A DNA stretch of 40,709 nt from NCBI GenBank assembly GCA_024638965.1, contig JAHEJI010000026.1:1-40709 (forward strand), in the 5' to 3' direction. The DNA comes from Planctomycetaceae bacterium. GTDB lineage: Bacteria; Planctomycetota; Planctomycetia; Pirellulales; Pirellulaceae. The number at the start of each line of letters is the position of its first letter. Within the stretch, counting starts at the first letter, position 1. A program made the translations under genes and the position numbers. The notes under the pieces are model-generated. The model ran no database searches and was not told the origin of the DNA. It saw only the letters and a program-made list of their open reading frames with translations. Of the stretch, positions 33,216-40,709 are shown in pieces.

Positions 33216-34253
33216 ATGTTTCAAACCTACCAACCCTCTGGTCGATTCGGTCTGCTTACCCTGCCGTTGTGGCTTGCGGGACTGGTGATCGCGGCGGTAT
33301 TGGCATACCTGTATCAACGGGTGCTACCGTATATCCCCTGGATCTTCATCAACTTCGTGCTAACGATTGGGCTGGGTCTCGTCTTAGGAATGTTTGCTTC
33401 GAAGGTCGTCGAACTAGGCAAAGTTCGGAATGTCATGGTCGCCGCATTGATCGGGCTGTCACTGACATTGGGAGCATTAAGCGCTAAATACTTTTTTCAA
33501 CATCGCCAGATGATTCAGGACTGGATCAACATGACAATGGTGGAAAAACAAGTACCTGAAGCCAACCGAGCTGATGTCGAACGATTCGTTCGAAAAAACC
33601 TCACGTTTATGGAACACATCAATGCACGCACCGAGAAAGGATGGGAGATTGGCGGAAGAGGAGGCGGTATTCCTATCAAAGGCTCGTTCGTTTATCTCAC
33701 CTGGGTACTCGAAGCCATCATCGTTGCCTATTCAGCGATTGCAGCTCCCACTCGTCGAGCCGGCGAACCGTTCAATGAGAAGCTAAATGAATGGGCTTCC
33801 GAGGAAGAAGTTGTCATGATGCTCCCGGTTACCGAGGCCGAAATGGTTTCACAAATCAAGGCGGCAACCAGCGTTGACGAATTGTTGCAGATCCCAATTC
33901 CAAAAACCGATGAGTCGCATGAATTTGCCAAGTACAGGGTCAACAGTATAGAGGGTGAAGAGTTGGAAGACGCCTACCTTTCCGTTGACCTGTTAACGAT
34001 TTCGCTCAACAGCGAAGGCCAAGAGGAAACAAAAGAAACACCGCTCGTGAAGCTTGCCGTTCTTTCCTCCGCTCAAAGACAACAGTTGCAAGAAAACGCG
34101 AGCCTGCTTCAAGAAGCGATGGAAGAATACCGAGAGGAAATCGAACGCGAAAGAGCTGCCGCCGCCGACGCTGACGCTGCCGCCAAAGCCGCCGCAGATG
34201 AAATCGATTCTGGCGATGACGAAGCAGCCAGCAATAATGAGAGCGAGGTCTAA
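33216..34253 (+). CDS. Multi-spanning membrane protein of unknown function
   Basis: 345 residues. Three closely packed hydrophobic helices near the N-terminus (~11-33, 40-61, 71-92) are followed by an amphipathic, charged stretch (~95-150) with a Gly-rich turn (GGRGGGIPIKGS), then a fourth helix (~157-177). The C-terminal half is soluble: an alpha/beta domain (~185-280) and then a long Glu/Arg/Ala-rich coiled coil with an Ala/Asp-rich tail (AAADADAAAKAAADEIDSGDD). I do not recognise a family. It is transcribed away from the winged-helix regulator across a palindrome-rich region and may belong to its regulon. A conserved Pro/Tyr-rich loop (YLYQRVLPYIPW) lies between helices 1 and 2. Confidence 0.8.
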   Translation: MFQTYQPSGRFGLLTLPLWLAGLVIAAVLAYLYQRVLPYIPWIFINFVLTIGLGLVLGMFASKVVELGKVRNVMVAALIGLSLTLGALSAKYFFQHRQMIQDWINMTMVEKQVPEANRADVERFVRKNLTFMEHINARTEKGWEIGGRGGGIPIKGSFVYLTWVLEAIIVAYSAIAAPTRRAGEPFNEKLNEWASEEEVVMMLPVTEAEMVSQIKAATSVDELLQIPIPKTDESHEFAKYRVNSIEGEELEDAYLSVDLLTISLNSEGQEETKETPLVKLAVLSSAQRQQLQENASLLQEAMEEYREEIERERAAAADADAAAKAAADEIDSGDDEAASNNESEV

Positions 34254-34318
34254 AACGAGATGCGTTCATTATGACAATTCAGAAATGTCTCTCGGCTCCA
34301 CGAAAGAGATGAGAATAA

Positions 34319-34340
34319 TGAATTTCAAATTTGAAATTCA
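34319..34340. promoter_or_regulatory. 22-bp perfect palindrome in the spacer after the membrane-protein gene
   Basis: Each half reads TGAATTTCAAA. The core TTTCAA-AT-TTGAAA resembles TTTTCAA-CTG-TTGAAAA at 33077. It could be an operator of the same regulator, a bidirectional structure between convergent genes, or one of the simple repeats common in this genome. Confidence 0.45.
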
Positions 34341-34369
34341 ATCTTGCTAACCCGCCTAAACAAACCTCC

Positions 34370-34407
34370 AATTCCGAATTCCGACCTCTGACCTCGACTT
34401 CCGACCC
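34370..34407. repeat. Degenerate heptamer repeat next to aroA
   Basis: Imperfect units around TTCCGAC: TTCCGAA, TTCCGAC, CTCTGAC, CTCGAC, TTCCGAC. It ends 3 bases from the aroA stop codon, following the pattern of other arrays here that press against gene ends. Confidence 0.5.
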
Positions 34408-34409
34408 TC

Positions 34410-35702
34410 CTACTTCGGTCTGATAGATTCGAGATCTAAAAAAAAATCTGGATAAGTCTTGGAACAACAATCAGGGTCCAAAATGATGATCCCGGGTTGC
34501 TTGAGCCCCACCAACGACAAACTCATTGCCATCCGATGATCATCATAAGTTTTGATTTCTGCACCCCGAATTAAACCCGGGTGAATGACCAGCCCATCTT
34601 CTAGCTCGTCGACAGTCGCACCGAGCTTTCTAAGCTCGATCGCCAGGTTGCCGATTCGATCAGTTTCCTTAACTCGGTTGTGAGCCACACCACGGACTGA
34701 TGTCGAGCCCGGAACAAACAGCGCGACCGCCGCCAATGTTTGAACCGTATCGCTGATGTCGGACATATCAAGTTCGAGCGACGTTGTGGCCGGTCCGGTG
34801 ATCGAAATCCCGTCGTCTTCAAGTTTCAACTTGCATCCCATGTCAGCGAGGCATTTGGCAAACCCGATATCCCCTTGCAAAGAATTCTGGTTCAGCCCAA
34901 GCACTTTAACCGTACCTCCGCAAATTGCGGCCGCACCCCAGAAGTAACTGGCAGCGGAAGCATCAGGTTCAATCGAATAGTCGCAGGCCTTGTAGGTCTG
35001 TCCCGCTTCCACAACAAACCTGTCGAATGTTACATTAGCCGAACAATCCACGCCAAAAGACTTCATCACCGCTTGGGTCATGCTTACATAAGGCCGCGAG
35101 ATCAAGTTTCCCTCAACTTGAATTTCGATTTTTCCGCTGGCCAAGGGTGCCGCCATCATCAGTCCGCTCAAGTACTGACTTGAAATATCGCCACGAACCC
35201 TCAGGACACCGCCACCACTGCGACCGCCTTTGATCTGCACCGGCGGACAGTCATCATGATTCTCGGTTCCAATTGTGGTGCCAATTTGTTTCAAAGCGTT
35301 AACGAGGTCACGAATCGGTCGCTGGTGCATTCTTTCGACTCCTGATAATCGAAAGTTGCCTCCACCCATCGCACAGGCCGCCGTCAGAAATCGCATCGTG
35401 GTTCCGCTGTTGCCAACGAACATCTCGGTAACGCCAGCGGTATTCGAATGCAGTTGCCCGCCGCTGCCGTCCACCAAAATCTCACCACCGATTTCAGTTT
35501 GATTGAAAGCAATCCCGGTCTCTTTGAGTGAGTCTATCATCACACGACAGTCGTCGCTATCCAATGCGCCGCTCAGTCTTGACTGACCTTCGGCGAGAGC
35601 AGCGCAAAGAAGTGCCCGGTTTGTAATACTTTTCGAACCGGGCGGTCGGATTGACGCGTCAAGTTTGCCGACAAACGGTTTTATCTCAAGGCTGGGTCGC
35701 AT
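34410..35702 (-). CDS. aroA: 3-phosphoshikimate 1-carboxyvinyltransferase (EPSP synthase)
   Basis: 430 residues, the sixth enzyme of the shikimate pathway, joining PEP to shikimate 3-phosphate. The N-terminal substrate site is intact (PPGSKSITNRALLCAALAEG, with K-S and R). GNSGTTMRFL, VKETDRI and the late DDHRMAMSLSL motif complete the two-domain inside-out barrel. The ATG at 35702 begins MRPSLEIKPFVGKLDASIRPPGSKS, the normal family start. A longer frame reaches 35954 but that part is out of frame within the PQQ-like gene and unlike AroA. The start lies inside the 3' end of the PQQ-propeller gene (17-base overlap), so translation of aroA is probably coupled to an exported-protein gene. Cytoplasmic. 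Confidence 0.97.
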   Translation of the reverse strand: MRPSLEIKPFVGKLDASIRPPGSKSITNRALLCAALAEGQSRLSGALDSDDCRVMIDSLKETGIAFNQTEIGGEILVDGSGGQLHSNTAGVTEMFVGNSGTTMRFLTAACAMGGGNFRLSGVERMHQRPIRDLVNALKQIGTTIGTENHDDCPPVQIKGGRSGGGVLRVRGDISSQYLSGLMMAAPLASGKIEIQVEGNLISRPYVSMTQAVMKSFGVDCSANVTFDRFVVEAGQTYKACDYSIEPDASAASYFWGAAAICGGTVKVLGLNQNSLQGDIGFAKCLADMGCKLKLEDDGISITGPATTSLELDMSDISDTVQTLAAVALFVPGSTSVRGVAHNRVKETDRIGNLAIELRKLGATVDELEDGLVIHPGLIRGAEIKTYDDHRMAMSLSLVGLKQPGIIILDPDCCSKTYPDFFLDLESIRPK

Positions 35703-36912
35703 CAGTATTCGCAATCTTCCACAGGTACTTGTCGCTCCGAATAAACATTGCGCCATTTGAAATGGCTGGCGAACCCAGGAAGACCTCGTCTTCGAATTTG
35801 TGTTCGTGAATGACTTCCATATGTTCCAGATCGACGACGCGGGCGATACCGTCTTGGGTGAAAAAGTACATGTGGTTGCCAGCGATTGCCGGTGTGGACC
35901 AATAAGTTCCGCCGACGCGGACCTTCTCCAATGCTTCCCCCGTGTCGAGGTCAAAGCTGTTTAACACACCCGCACGGTTGAGTGTAAACATCTTCCCTCG
36001 GTGAACGACGCCGCTTGCTGAACCAGGCCGAGCTTGCGAGCCGTTCCAGACAGGATCGAATTTGCCTTGACTGTTTAATTGGTAGGCCGTCGTACCGTCG
36101 ACGGGCGCGTACAATTTACCATCGACAAAAGCGCCGGACGCAATCGTACTTACTTGGCCCCCCGTTTCAAAAACTTTTTCTCCCGTTTTCAAATCGAGAA
36201 TTGACATCAAGCTGTCCGACTGCAAGACAACCCGCGACGGTTGGCTTTCAGCCTTGATCAACAACGGTGAGGCCCACGATGCGGACTTTTCGCGCTCGAT
36301 GGTCCAGATCGTTTTTCCATTCTGAGTGTCAATCCCCATCACAAATGCATCTCCCGGTCCTTCGATTTGAACAACGACAACCCCATCATGTACAACGGGC
36401 GATGAAGACATCCCGACATCGTTGCCTGCTTTGGGACGGTCAACCGCCAGACCTCGGTACCAGATAAGATTTCCGTCCAGGTCGAGACACGCCAAATCGT
36501 TCGACGAATAAAACGCGTAGATTTGTTTACCATCCGACGTCGGCGTCGGAGCCGCGTTAGCACTCAAAGGATGACAAAGACAACGGCCAGTTGCCCAAAA
36601 CTTCTGCGTCCACAATCGCTTACCAGAATTAACGGAAAAGGCAACAACGTAAAGCTGATCCTGATTGTCGCCTCCCGAACAAGTCACAATAACTTTGTCG
36701 CCGATCACGATCGGCCCCGAGGCGCCTTTGCCAGGCAGCTCATGCTTCCAGGCAACGTTCGTTTCGTCGTCGAACTTGATGGGAACTTCGTCACTCGAGA
36801 CGTTAAGGCCACCCGATCCACGGAACTGCGACCATTCCTGCGCAACGAGACTAAGATTGGTTACCCAGATCAAAGTCACTGCCATACAAAAAGTAAATTT
36901 GACGGTTTTCAT
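35686..36912 (-). CDS. Exported PQQ-like beta-propeller protein
   Basis: 408 residues. A signal peptide (MKTVKFTFCMAVTLIWVTNLSLVAQ) is followed by EWSQFRGSGGLNVSSDE, the usual start of the PQQ-binding-like (PF13360) eight-bladed propeller proteins of planctomycetes. Repeated blades have GDKVIVTCSGGDNQDQLYVVAF, SGKRLWTQKF, GKTIWTIE and GEALEKVRVGGTYWSTPAIAG. The Ala-Trp docking pattern suggests a propeller but no full PQQ site or dehydrogenase motif is evident, so a binding or scaffolding role is as likely as an enzyme. ATG 36912 has GAGAG 8 bases upstream. It is 40 bases after the upstream HEAT-type gene and overlaps aroA, so all three may be co-transcribed. Confidence 0.88.
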   Translation of the reverse strand: MKTVKFTFCMAVTLIWVTNLSLVAQEWSQFRGSGGLNVSSDEVPIKFDDETNVAWKHELPGKGASGPIVIGDKVIVTCSGGDNQDQLYVVAFSVNSGKRLWTQKFWATGRCLCHPLSANAAPTPTSDGKQIYAFYSSNDLACLDLDGNLIWYRGLAVDRPKAGNDVGMSSSPVVHDGVVVVQIEGPGDAFVMGIDTQNGKTIWTIEREKSASWASPLLIKAESQPSRVVLQSDSLMSILDLKTGEKVFETGGQVSTIASGAFVDGKLYAPVDGTTAYQLNSQGKFDPVWNGSQARPGSASGVVHRGKMFTLNRAGVLNSFDLDTGEALEKVRVGGTYWSTPAIAGNHMYFFTQDGIARVVDLEHMEVIHEHKFEDEVFLGSPAISNGAMFIRSDKYLWKIANTDATQP

Positions 36913-36952
36913 GTTTGCTCTCAAGTTTGATGGATTATGTTGAGTGTTTTCG

Positions 36953-38098
36953 CTAGTCTCGCGCAGGTGCCGGCTTGGCAGGTTGAATCGCCTTACCTGT
37001 TTCGTCACAGATTCTCAGCTGGAATTGCCAACGCTGAGCCCACGGTTCGGTCTGCTCATTTTGACAAACCTTAACCAATATTTGATTTTCGCCTTTTCTT
37101 ATTTTGGCGGGTGCGGAAAACTTGTCGGGCGAAATGCCGTTGTGGTAAATCTCATTCGAAGCTATCAGCTCACCGTTAACCCAGACCTTATGTGCGTTGA
37201 TACAACCAATGCGAATTTCGCACGGCCGATCTTCTTGGCCAAGGAAGGTTGCGAAGCAATAAGCCGTTGCACCTTTCACATTTCCAATCGCGTCGTTTAG
37301 ATCGACCACTCCAGTGGGCTCGGCCGTCGTATATTGCGACCAGGTTACTTCTTTCGAATCCATGTCAGTGTAGGTTGCCATGAGATCGATGTTATCAAGA
37401 GCCAATTCCGGCCCTGCAGGAACGTCAAAGCCGGATTCGCTCTTGTTGTCGAACGCCCCAACCAGTTGCCAAGTACCTAAAAATCCGAGTTGCTTTTGGA
37501 GATCGATCGCAACCCCCTTTTCACCCAACAGGTTTGCAATCTGTTGGACTTGATCGACATCACGAGCTTTTTCAAGGGCGGTTGCCAAAATCCCAAGTGA
37601 CTCTTGCAGTTCAGCCTTCTTCGCTTTGGCAATCCAGCTCTTGACGGCTTTGCGTCGTAGCGGCAAGCTTGGATCGTCGATCAAATCTGGCACGATCGAT
37701 TCGGCCCAGCCCTCGTTTGTTTCATCCAGGAGATCGAACGCCATGAGCCGACCGAGCTGTGAGCCTTCAGGGTTTTCAAAGTAGCTTTTGATTTGCTCAA
37801 TTGGAATGGCATCCGCCCTGCCAACAATCGAAACGACTGCGCTGCGCAACCAATTGGTCGCCAATCGGTTTGCGCCATCCATTCCGGCAAGAATCTCGGG
37901 GACTTGATCGACGCTTGCGGAGTTTAAAACTCGCATTGCTTGCACCGCCGGCTCGTGACCCGCACCATGTTTGTCAACTTGTTTGATAGCTTCGATAGCT
38001 TGTTTCAGTTCATCGGTTTGCGCTTGAGCCGATTGTGCAACAAGTATGGAAACAGCCGCAATCAGAAGAGCCGCCCACTGTCGAATTGTTTTTTTCAT
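36953..38098 (-). CDS. Exported helical-repeat protein with a C-terminal beta domain
   Basis: 381 residues. Signal peptide (KKTIRQWAALLIAAVSILVAQSAQA-Q), then a HEAT/ARM-like helical region (~28-200; VDQVPEILAGMDGANRLATNWLRSAV, IPDLIDDPSLPLRRKAVKSW-type pairs) and a C-terminal beta-sandwich domain (~210-375) with FLGTWQLVGAFDN, VKGATAYCFATFL, and AHKVWVNGELIASNEIYHNG. That last motif ('hxVWvNGe') is common in galactose-binding-like modules and glycoside-associated proteins. No catalytic residues recognised. It may bind a carbohydrate surface. It heads a minus-strand group with the PQQ-like gene and aroA; ATG start is clear, though a ribosome binding site is weak. Confidence 0.8.
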   Translation of the reverse strand: MKKTIRQWAALLIAAVSILVAQSAQAQTDELKQAIEAIKQVDKHGAGHEPAVQAMRVLNSASVDQVPEILAGMDGANRLATNWLRSAVVSIVGRADAIPIEQIKSYFENPEGSQLGRLMAFDLLDETNEGWAESIVPDLIDDPSLPLRRKAVKSWIAKAKKAELQESLGILATALEKARDVDQVQQIANLLGEKGVAIDLQKQLGFLGTWQLVGAFDNKSESGFDVPAGPELALDNIDLMATYTDMDSKEVTWSQYTTAEPTGVVDLNDAIGNVKGATAYCFATFLGQEDRPCEIRIGCINAHKVWVNGELIASNEIYHNGISPDKFSAPAKIRKGENQILVKVCQNEQTEPWAQRWQFQLRICDETGKAIQPAKPAPARD

Positions 38099-38274
38099 TT
38101 TTCACCCGTCGTTTTGTTTATTTGATCGTTAGCCGTCTAAGATGATGGCCAAGATGAAAGACGGTTCGATTCTACACCGGCCTCCAACCCTTCGCGACCG
38201 AGCTTCTTTTCGGGCGACGAAAACCTGGTGCGACGGCAACCACAGCGCCGGCTTAGTTCTTGATTTTAGACGAG

Positions 38275-38296
38275 GCCTGCGGCTAGTCGTTAAACA
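38275..38296. repeat. Half copy of the 4.1-kb hairpin element
   Basis: GCCTGCGGCTAGTCGTTAAAC matches the right arm of the inverted repeat at 4182-4209 with one mismatch. The paired left arm is degenerate; only a CGCCGGCTTAG fragment survives ~30 bases upstream. It lies in the divergent spacer upstream of the Tat-exported isomerase gene. Confidence 0.6.
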
Positions 38297-38318
38297 AAAT
38301 ACCGTTTTTAGTGAGAGT

Positions 38319-38347
38319 TTGATCGACCGCCAAGAAGCATCTATACT
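38319..38347 (+). promoter_or_regulatory. Sigma70-like promoter of the TIM-barrel gene
   Basis: TTGATC (38319-38324), 17-base spacer, TATACT (38342-38347), about 30 bases before the start codon. The best -35/-10 pair I found in the window. Confidence 0.75.
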
Positions 38348-38377
38348 GTCGCTTTCCAACAACCAACAGGAGCAGAC

Positions 38378-39340
38378 ATGAAGCCTGGATTTAATCGACG
38401 ACACTTTATGGCCACCTCTGGCGTTGCCGCAACCGGTTTGGTGTTGCCAGCCGCAAATTTATCCGCTGCGTCACCATTGGAAAAAATGAAAGAAAATCAC
38501 TCGAATCCGCCATTCAAAGTTTCAATTGCTGAATGGTCGCTTCATCGAGCGCTGTTTGACCAGAAAATCACAAATCTGGATTTCCCAAAAGTCGCCAAAG
38601 AAGAATTTGAAATCGATGCCGTCGAATACGTGAACCAATTTTTCAAGGACAAGGCCAACGATTTAAGTTACTTGATGGATTTGAAAATGCGTTGCGATGA
38701 CGTCGGCGTAAAATCACTTCTGATCATGGTCGACGGAGAAGGTCAGCTTGGAAATCCGGACGCTGCCCAAAGAATGAAAGCAGTTGAAAACCACCATAAA
38801 TGGATGGTCGCCGCAAAGTACCTCGGCTGCCACTCCGTCCGAGTCAACGCAGCCTCGAGTGGCAGTTGGGAGGACCAGGCCAAACACGCTGCCGATGGAT
38901 TAGCCAGCCTAAGCGAATTCGGAGCCAAGTACGGGTTGAACGTGATCGTCGAGAACCACGGTGGCCTTTCCTCGAATGGTAAGTGGCTTTCCCAGGTTAT
39001 CAAATCCGTGGCGATGGATAACTGTGGAACGCTGCCGGATTTTGGAAATTTCAGAATCGGCGAGGGCAAAGACGGCAAAGATGAATGGTATGACCGTTAC
39101 ACCGGAGTGCGGGAATTAATGCCATTCGCGAAAGCCGTCAGTGCCAAGAGCCATGACTTTGACGAAAATGGTAACGAGAAAAACACCGACTTTGCGAAAA
39201 TGATGAAAATCGTCTTCGATGCTGGTTACCGGGGATATGTCGGAGTCGAGTATGAGGGTAACAGTTTGGATGAGTATGCAGGAGTGAAAGCAACCAAGAA
39301 GCTTCTCGATAAGGTGTTTGCTGAATACACTACCGGATAA
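38378..39340 (+). CDS. Tat-exported sugar isomerase/epimerase-like TIM-barrel protein
   Basis: 320 residues. A twin-arginine signal ([21 protein letters not shown]) predicts folded export. The rest is a xylose-isomerase-like TIM barrel (PF01261 type): [85 protein letters not shown] and [16 protein letters not shown]. The Glu (VIVENHG), Asp (LPDFGN), His (AKSHDF) and Glu (GVEYEG) are the metal-binding residues of this clan. Exported versions are common in planctomycetes, and their substrates are mostly unknown. The ATG has AGGAG 5 bases upstream and a good promoter. A hairpin terminator lies 56 bases after the stop. Confidence 0.92.
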   Translation: MKPGFNRRHFMATSGVAATGLVLPAANLSAASPLEKMKENHSNPPFKVSIAEWSLHRALFDQKITNLDFPKVAKEEFEIDAVEYVNQFFKDKANDLSYLMDLKMRCDDVGVKSLLIMVDGEGQLGNPDAAQRMKAVENHHKWMVAAKYLGCHSVRVNAASSGSWEDQAKHAADGLASLSEFGAKYGLNVIVENHGGLSSNGKWLSQVIKSVAMDNCGTLPDFGNFRIGEGKDGKDEWYDRYTGVRELMPFAKAVSAKSHDFDENGNEKNTDFAKMMKIVFDAGYRGYVGVEYEGNSLDEYAGVKATKKLLDKVFAEYTTG

Positions 39341-39395
39341 CACTCGGCTCGACTTTGGGTAGATCTTGCCCTGTTTGCCAAAGTCGTTTTCGTTC

Positions 39396-39428
39396 GCCCA
39401 CGTCAATAAAGGCGTGGGCTTCTTGTTT
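39396..39428 (+). terminator. Probable intrinsic terminator
   Basis: GCCCACG (39396-39402) pairs with CGTGGGC (39413-39419) across a 10-base loop, followed by a T-rich stretch (TTCTTGTTT). Confidence 0.7.
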
Positions 39429-39491
39429 GGTTATTTGGCGATTTTTCTGATCGGGATTAAGCAGACACTTGGCATATGAGACAAGCCGGGT

Positions 39492-39643
39492 TGCACAAAA
39501 AATGTGCACATTTTCCGTGCACGCAAATTAGGCACAGCTGCGCGCGCTATTTGCAAAATCGCCGAATCGACGTAAGTGCATGCAATTTAATGACATTATG
39601 TCGACGCTATTGATCGCTCTGAATACTTGTCGCGTGACGTCAC
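39492..39643. promoter_or_regulatory. Palindrome-rich upstream region of the ribbon-helix-helix gene
   Basis: Within about 150 bases there are TGCACA/TGTGCA arms (39492-39508), two GTGCAC sites (39504 and 39517), a TGCATGCA (39577-39584), TAATGACATTA (39588-39598) and GTGACGTCAC (39634-39643). Ribbon-helix-helix proteins bind such short two-fold sites, and the next gene encodes one, so autoregulation is a fair inference. The 374-base spacer otherwise holds a terminator and no gene. Confidence 0.5.
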
Positions 39644-39714
39644 TCAAAGACATTGTCGGCGAGCTGACTTAATCGTCTTCAACCAATATCTCGCACAAGC
39701 GAAAGGAGTCCCCC

Positions 39715-40323
39715 GTGAACGAAACAATGGTCCAACAAGAAGGATTTGCCGGACGTTGTCAAAAAGTTCTCCAAGTTGCCAAAGAGCTTTATCTCTCGAA
39801 GCCAGATTGGGTCACGTTCTTCCGTGAGACACTTGGCGTAAATGGAGCCGCCCGAAGTGTCTTTCCAACTCAAGCTGAATATGTCTCATTCGAGCAATGC
39901 TCGGAGTACCACGAGATTCAACAGATGGTCGCCAATCTTCGCAATCGAAAGATTCCTGGTAATGGCAGTAATGAGCCCACTCGCGTAATTACGGTCCGCC
40001 TTCCTGAGAGTCTACATGAGGCATTGAAACAGGAGGCAACCGACCATAACACGAGTATGAATAAATTGTGCATTTCCAAGCTGCTGCAAGTTTTAATTGA
40101 AAATGAGAGGGCGGCTCAAATAAGTGCTCAAGCCAGCTCTACAGCACTGCCTCCGGTCAGGTCATCACTGCCGCCAGTGCCCAAGCCCACGAACTCAATG
40201 CCACCGGTGCCAGCACCCTCGGTGCCTTCACCACCGGTTCCCAGTCCGTCGACGACCCCCAATTTTCGTTCGACCTACAACCAATCCGGACCTGCTCCAA
40301 ATCAAAACCGTTTTGGACAATAG
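39715..40323 (+). CDS. Ribbon-helix-helix protein with a novel N-terminal domain and proline-rich tail
   Basis: 202 residues with three parts. The N-terminal ~85 residues (GFAGRCQKVLQVAKELYLSKPDWVTFFRETLGVNGAARSVFP, then FEQCSEYHEIQQMVANLR) are helical and not a fold I can name. Residues ~90-130 (TRVITVRLPESLHEALKQEATDHNTSMNKLCISKLLQVLI) are an Arc/HicB-type ribbon-helix-helix: one beta strand and two helices that dimerise to bind DNA. From ~140 the tail is Pro/Ser/Val-rich with PPVP motifs. GTG 39715 is fixed by GAAAGGAG 7 bases upstream. No toxin gene is next to it, so a HicAB-type system is not supported. A palindrome-rich spacer upstream suggests autoregulation. Confidence 0.85.
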   Translation: MNETMVQQEGFAGRCQKVLQVAKELYLSKPDWVTFFRETLGVNGAARSVFPTQAEYVSFEQCSEYHEIQQMVANLRNRKIPGNGSNEPTRVITVRLPESLHEALKQEATDHNTSMNKLCISKLLQVLIENERAAQISAQASSTALPPVRSSLPPVPKPTNSMPPVPAPSVPSPPVPSPSTTPNFRSTYNQSGPAPNQNRFGQ

Positions 40324-40348
40324 AAGAGGAGCTGGATAGGCCGGAAAC

Positions 40349-40369
40349 TGCGACCGCATCCCGGTCGCA
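40349..40369 (+). terminator. GC-rich hairpin after the ribbon-helix-helix gene
   Basis: TGCGACCG pairs perfectly with CGGTCGCA around a 5-base loop, 26 bases past the stop. No T-run follows, so Rho-independent termination is uncertain. Confidence 0.45.
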
Positions 40370-40397
40370 ACATAGACGTAGCGTTGAAGATGGATTC

Positions 40398-40431
40398 GCG
40401 CTGAGGCTGTTCAGGAGGGACGCCTCAGCGC
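40398..40431. repeat. Perfect 10-bp inverted repeat
   Basis: GCGCTGAGGC and GCCTCAGCGC flank a 14-base loop (TGTTCAGGAGGGAC). It sits in the non-coding end of the window, following a separate hairpin at 40349. No gene was seen from 40324 to the window end. Confidence 0.7.
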
Positions 40432-40547
40432 GATTCAGCGCTTAAGTTACTGTCCACGTTTGGCGGTAGTCCCGCGATAGTCGGCGTGCGCGCACAGCCC
40501 GCAGGAAGTCCAATACTGCCCAAACGCTCGGAAATTATTGAATAGCG

Positions 40548-40577
40548 ATTCTGAGAGGGCCGAGGTTGCCGCAGCGC
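40548..40577. repeat. Partial third copy of the dispersed element
   Basis: ATTCTGAGAGGGCCGAGG followed by TGCCGCAGCG matches ATTCTGAGAG-GCC-AGGT-GCCGC-GCG at 16524-16553 with a few changes. It ends 30 bases before a TTAGTC array, so again a hexamer array and this element are neighbours. Confidence 0.55.
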
Positions 40578-40606
40578 ACTCCAAGGAGCAGCACCATTCC
40601 CAAATC

Positions 40607-40709
40607 TTAGTCTTAGTCTTAGTCTTAGTCTTAGTCTTAGTCTTAGTCTTAGTCTTAGTCTTAGTCTTAGTCTTAGTCTTAGTCTTAGTCTTAGTCTTAG
40701 TCTTAGTCT
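40607..40709. repeat. Perfect TTAGTC tandem array running off the window
   Basis: Seventeen identical six-base TTAGTC units plus one base, without interruption, reaching the last base of the window. Its full length is unknown. It is the cleanest of the KTANTC-type arrays and looks recently expanded. Confidence 0.97.

Noticed and set aside
35703-35954. 84-residue upstream extension of AroA
   Set aside because: The extension is out of frame within the PQQ-like gene and unlike any EPSP synthase N-terminus; ATG 35702 gives the normal family start.
39715-40323. HicB antitoxin of a toxin-antitoxin pair
   Set aside because: The ribbon-helix-helix is present, but no small toxin gene lies on either side and the N-terminal domain and proline-rich tail do not fit HicB.

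Overview
The window reads as chromosomal DNA of a planctomycete, most likely a Pirellulaceae-type bacterium. The evidence is gene content. There is a planctomycete cytochrome C/DUF1549/DUF1553 giant protein followed by a DUF1501 protein, a PVC-type membrane-bound dehydrogenase with HEAT repeats and a haem-c motif, a sulfatase, Tat-exported TIM-barrel and PQQ-propeller proteins, and many genes without a strong ribosome binding site. No rRNA, tRNA, CRISPR array, phage or insertion-sequence gene was recognised.

Layout. 1-9984 (+): a type IV pilus/type II secretion-like operon in the order PilM/N-like (5' end outside the window), PilO-like, PilT-like ATPase, PilB/GspE ATPase, PilC/GspF, PilP-like, secretin, TPR lipoprotein. 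10272-11391 (-): a YkgJ-type Cys-cluster protein and a nitroreductase. 11548-16061 (+): M16 metallopeptidase, cyclophilin lipoprotein and a small secreted protein. 16092-17578 (-): a second YkgJ-type protein and ScpA, separated by a repeat-rich spacer. 17926-18481 (+): a small unknown protein and CsrA. 18658-27241 (+): PVC dehydrogenase, DUF1549/DUF1553 protein and DUF1501 protein. 27283-29932 (-): AGE-family epimerase and sulfatase. 30085-33059 (-): LolA-like periplasmic protein, S41 peptidase-like protein and a winged-helix regulator, facing a membrane protein (33216-34253, +) across a palindrome-rich promoter region. 34410-38098 (-): aroA, PQQ-like propeller and HEAT-type exported protein. 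38378-40323 (+): Tat-exported sugar isomerase-like protein and a ribbon-helix-helix protein with a proline-rich tail. The window ends inside a hexanucleotide tandem array.

How the parts fit. The first 10 kb encodes most of an envelope-spanning machine: inner-membrane platform, two ATPases, a periplasmic linker and an outer-membrane secretin with a lipoprotein. No pseudopilin or prepilin peptidase gene is visible here. The middle (18.6-30 kb) and 34-39 kb hold exported catabolic or carbohydrate-related proteins typical of planctomycetes. The 30-34 kb module looks like a self-regulated envelope protein-handling unit.

The least explained material is non-coding. Short tandem arrays share a KTANTC hexamer consensus at 16.4, 16.7, 27.3 and 40.6 kb, and there are heptamer arrays at 28.5 and 34.4 kb. 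A small dispersed element with CATYCTGA-type inverted ends occurs at 5.5 and 16.5 kb, with a partial copy at 40.5 kb. A separate 28-bp-arm hairpin lies at 4.1 kb, with a half copy at 38.3 kb. Palindrome clusters precede the two likely DNA-binding regulators.
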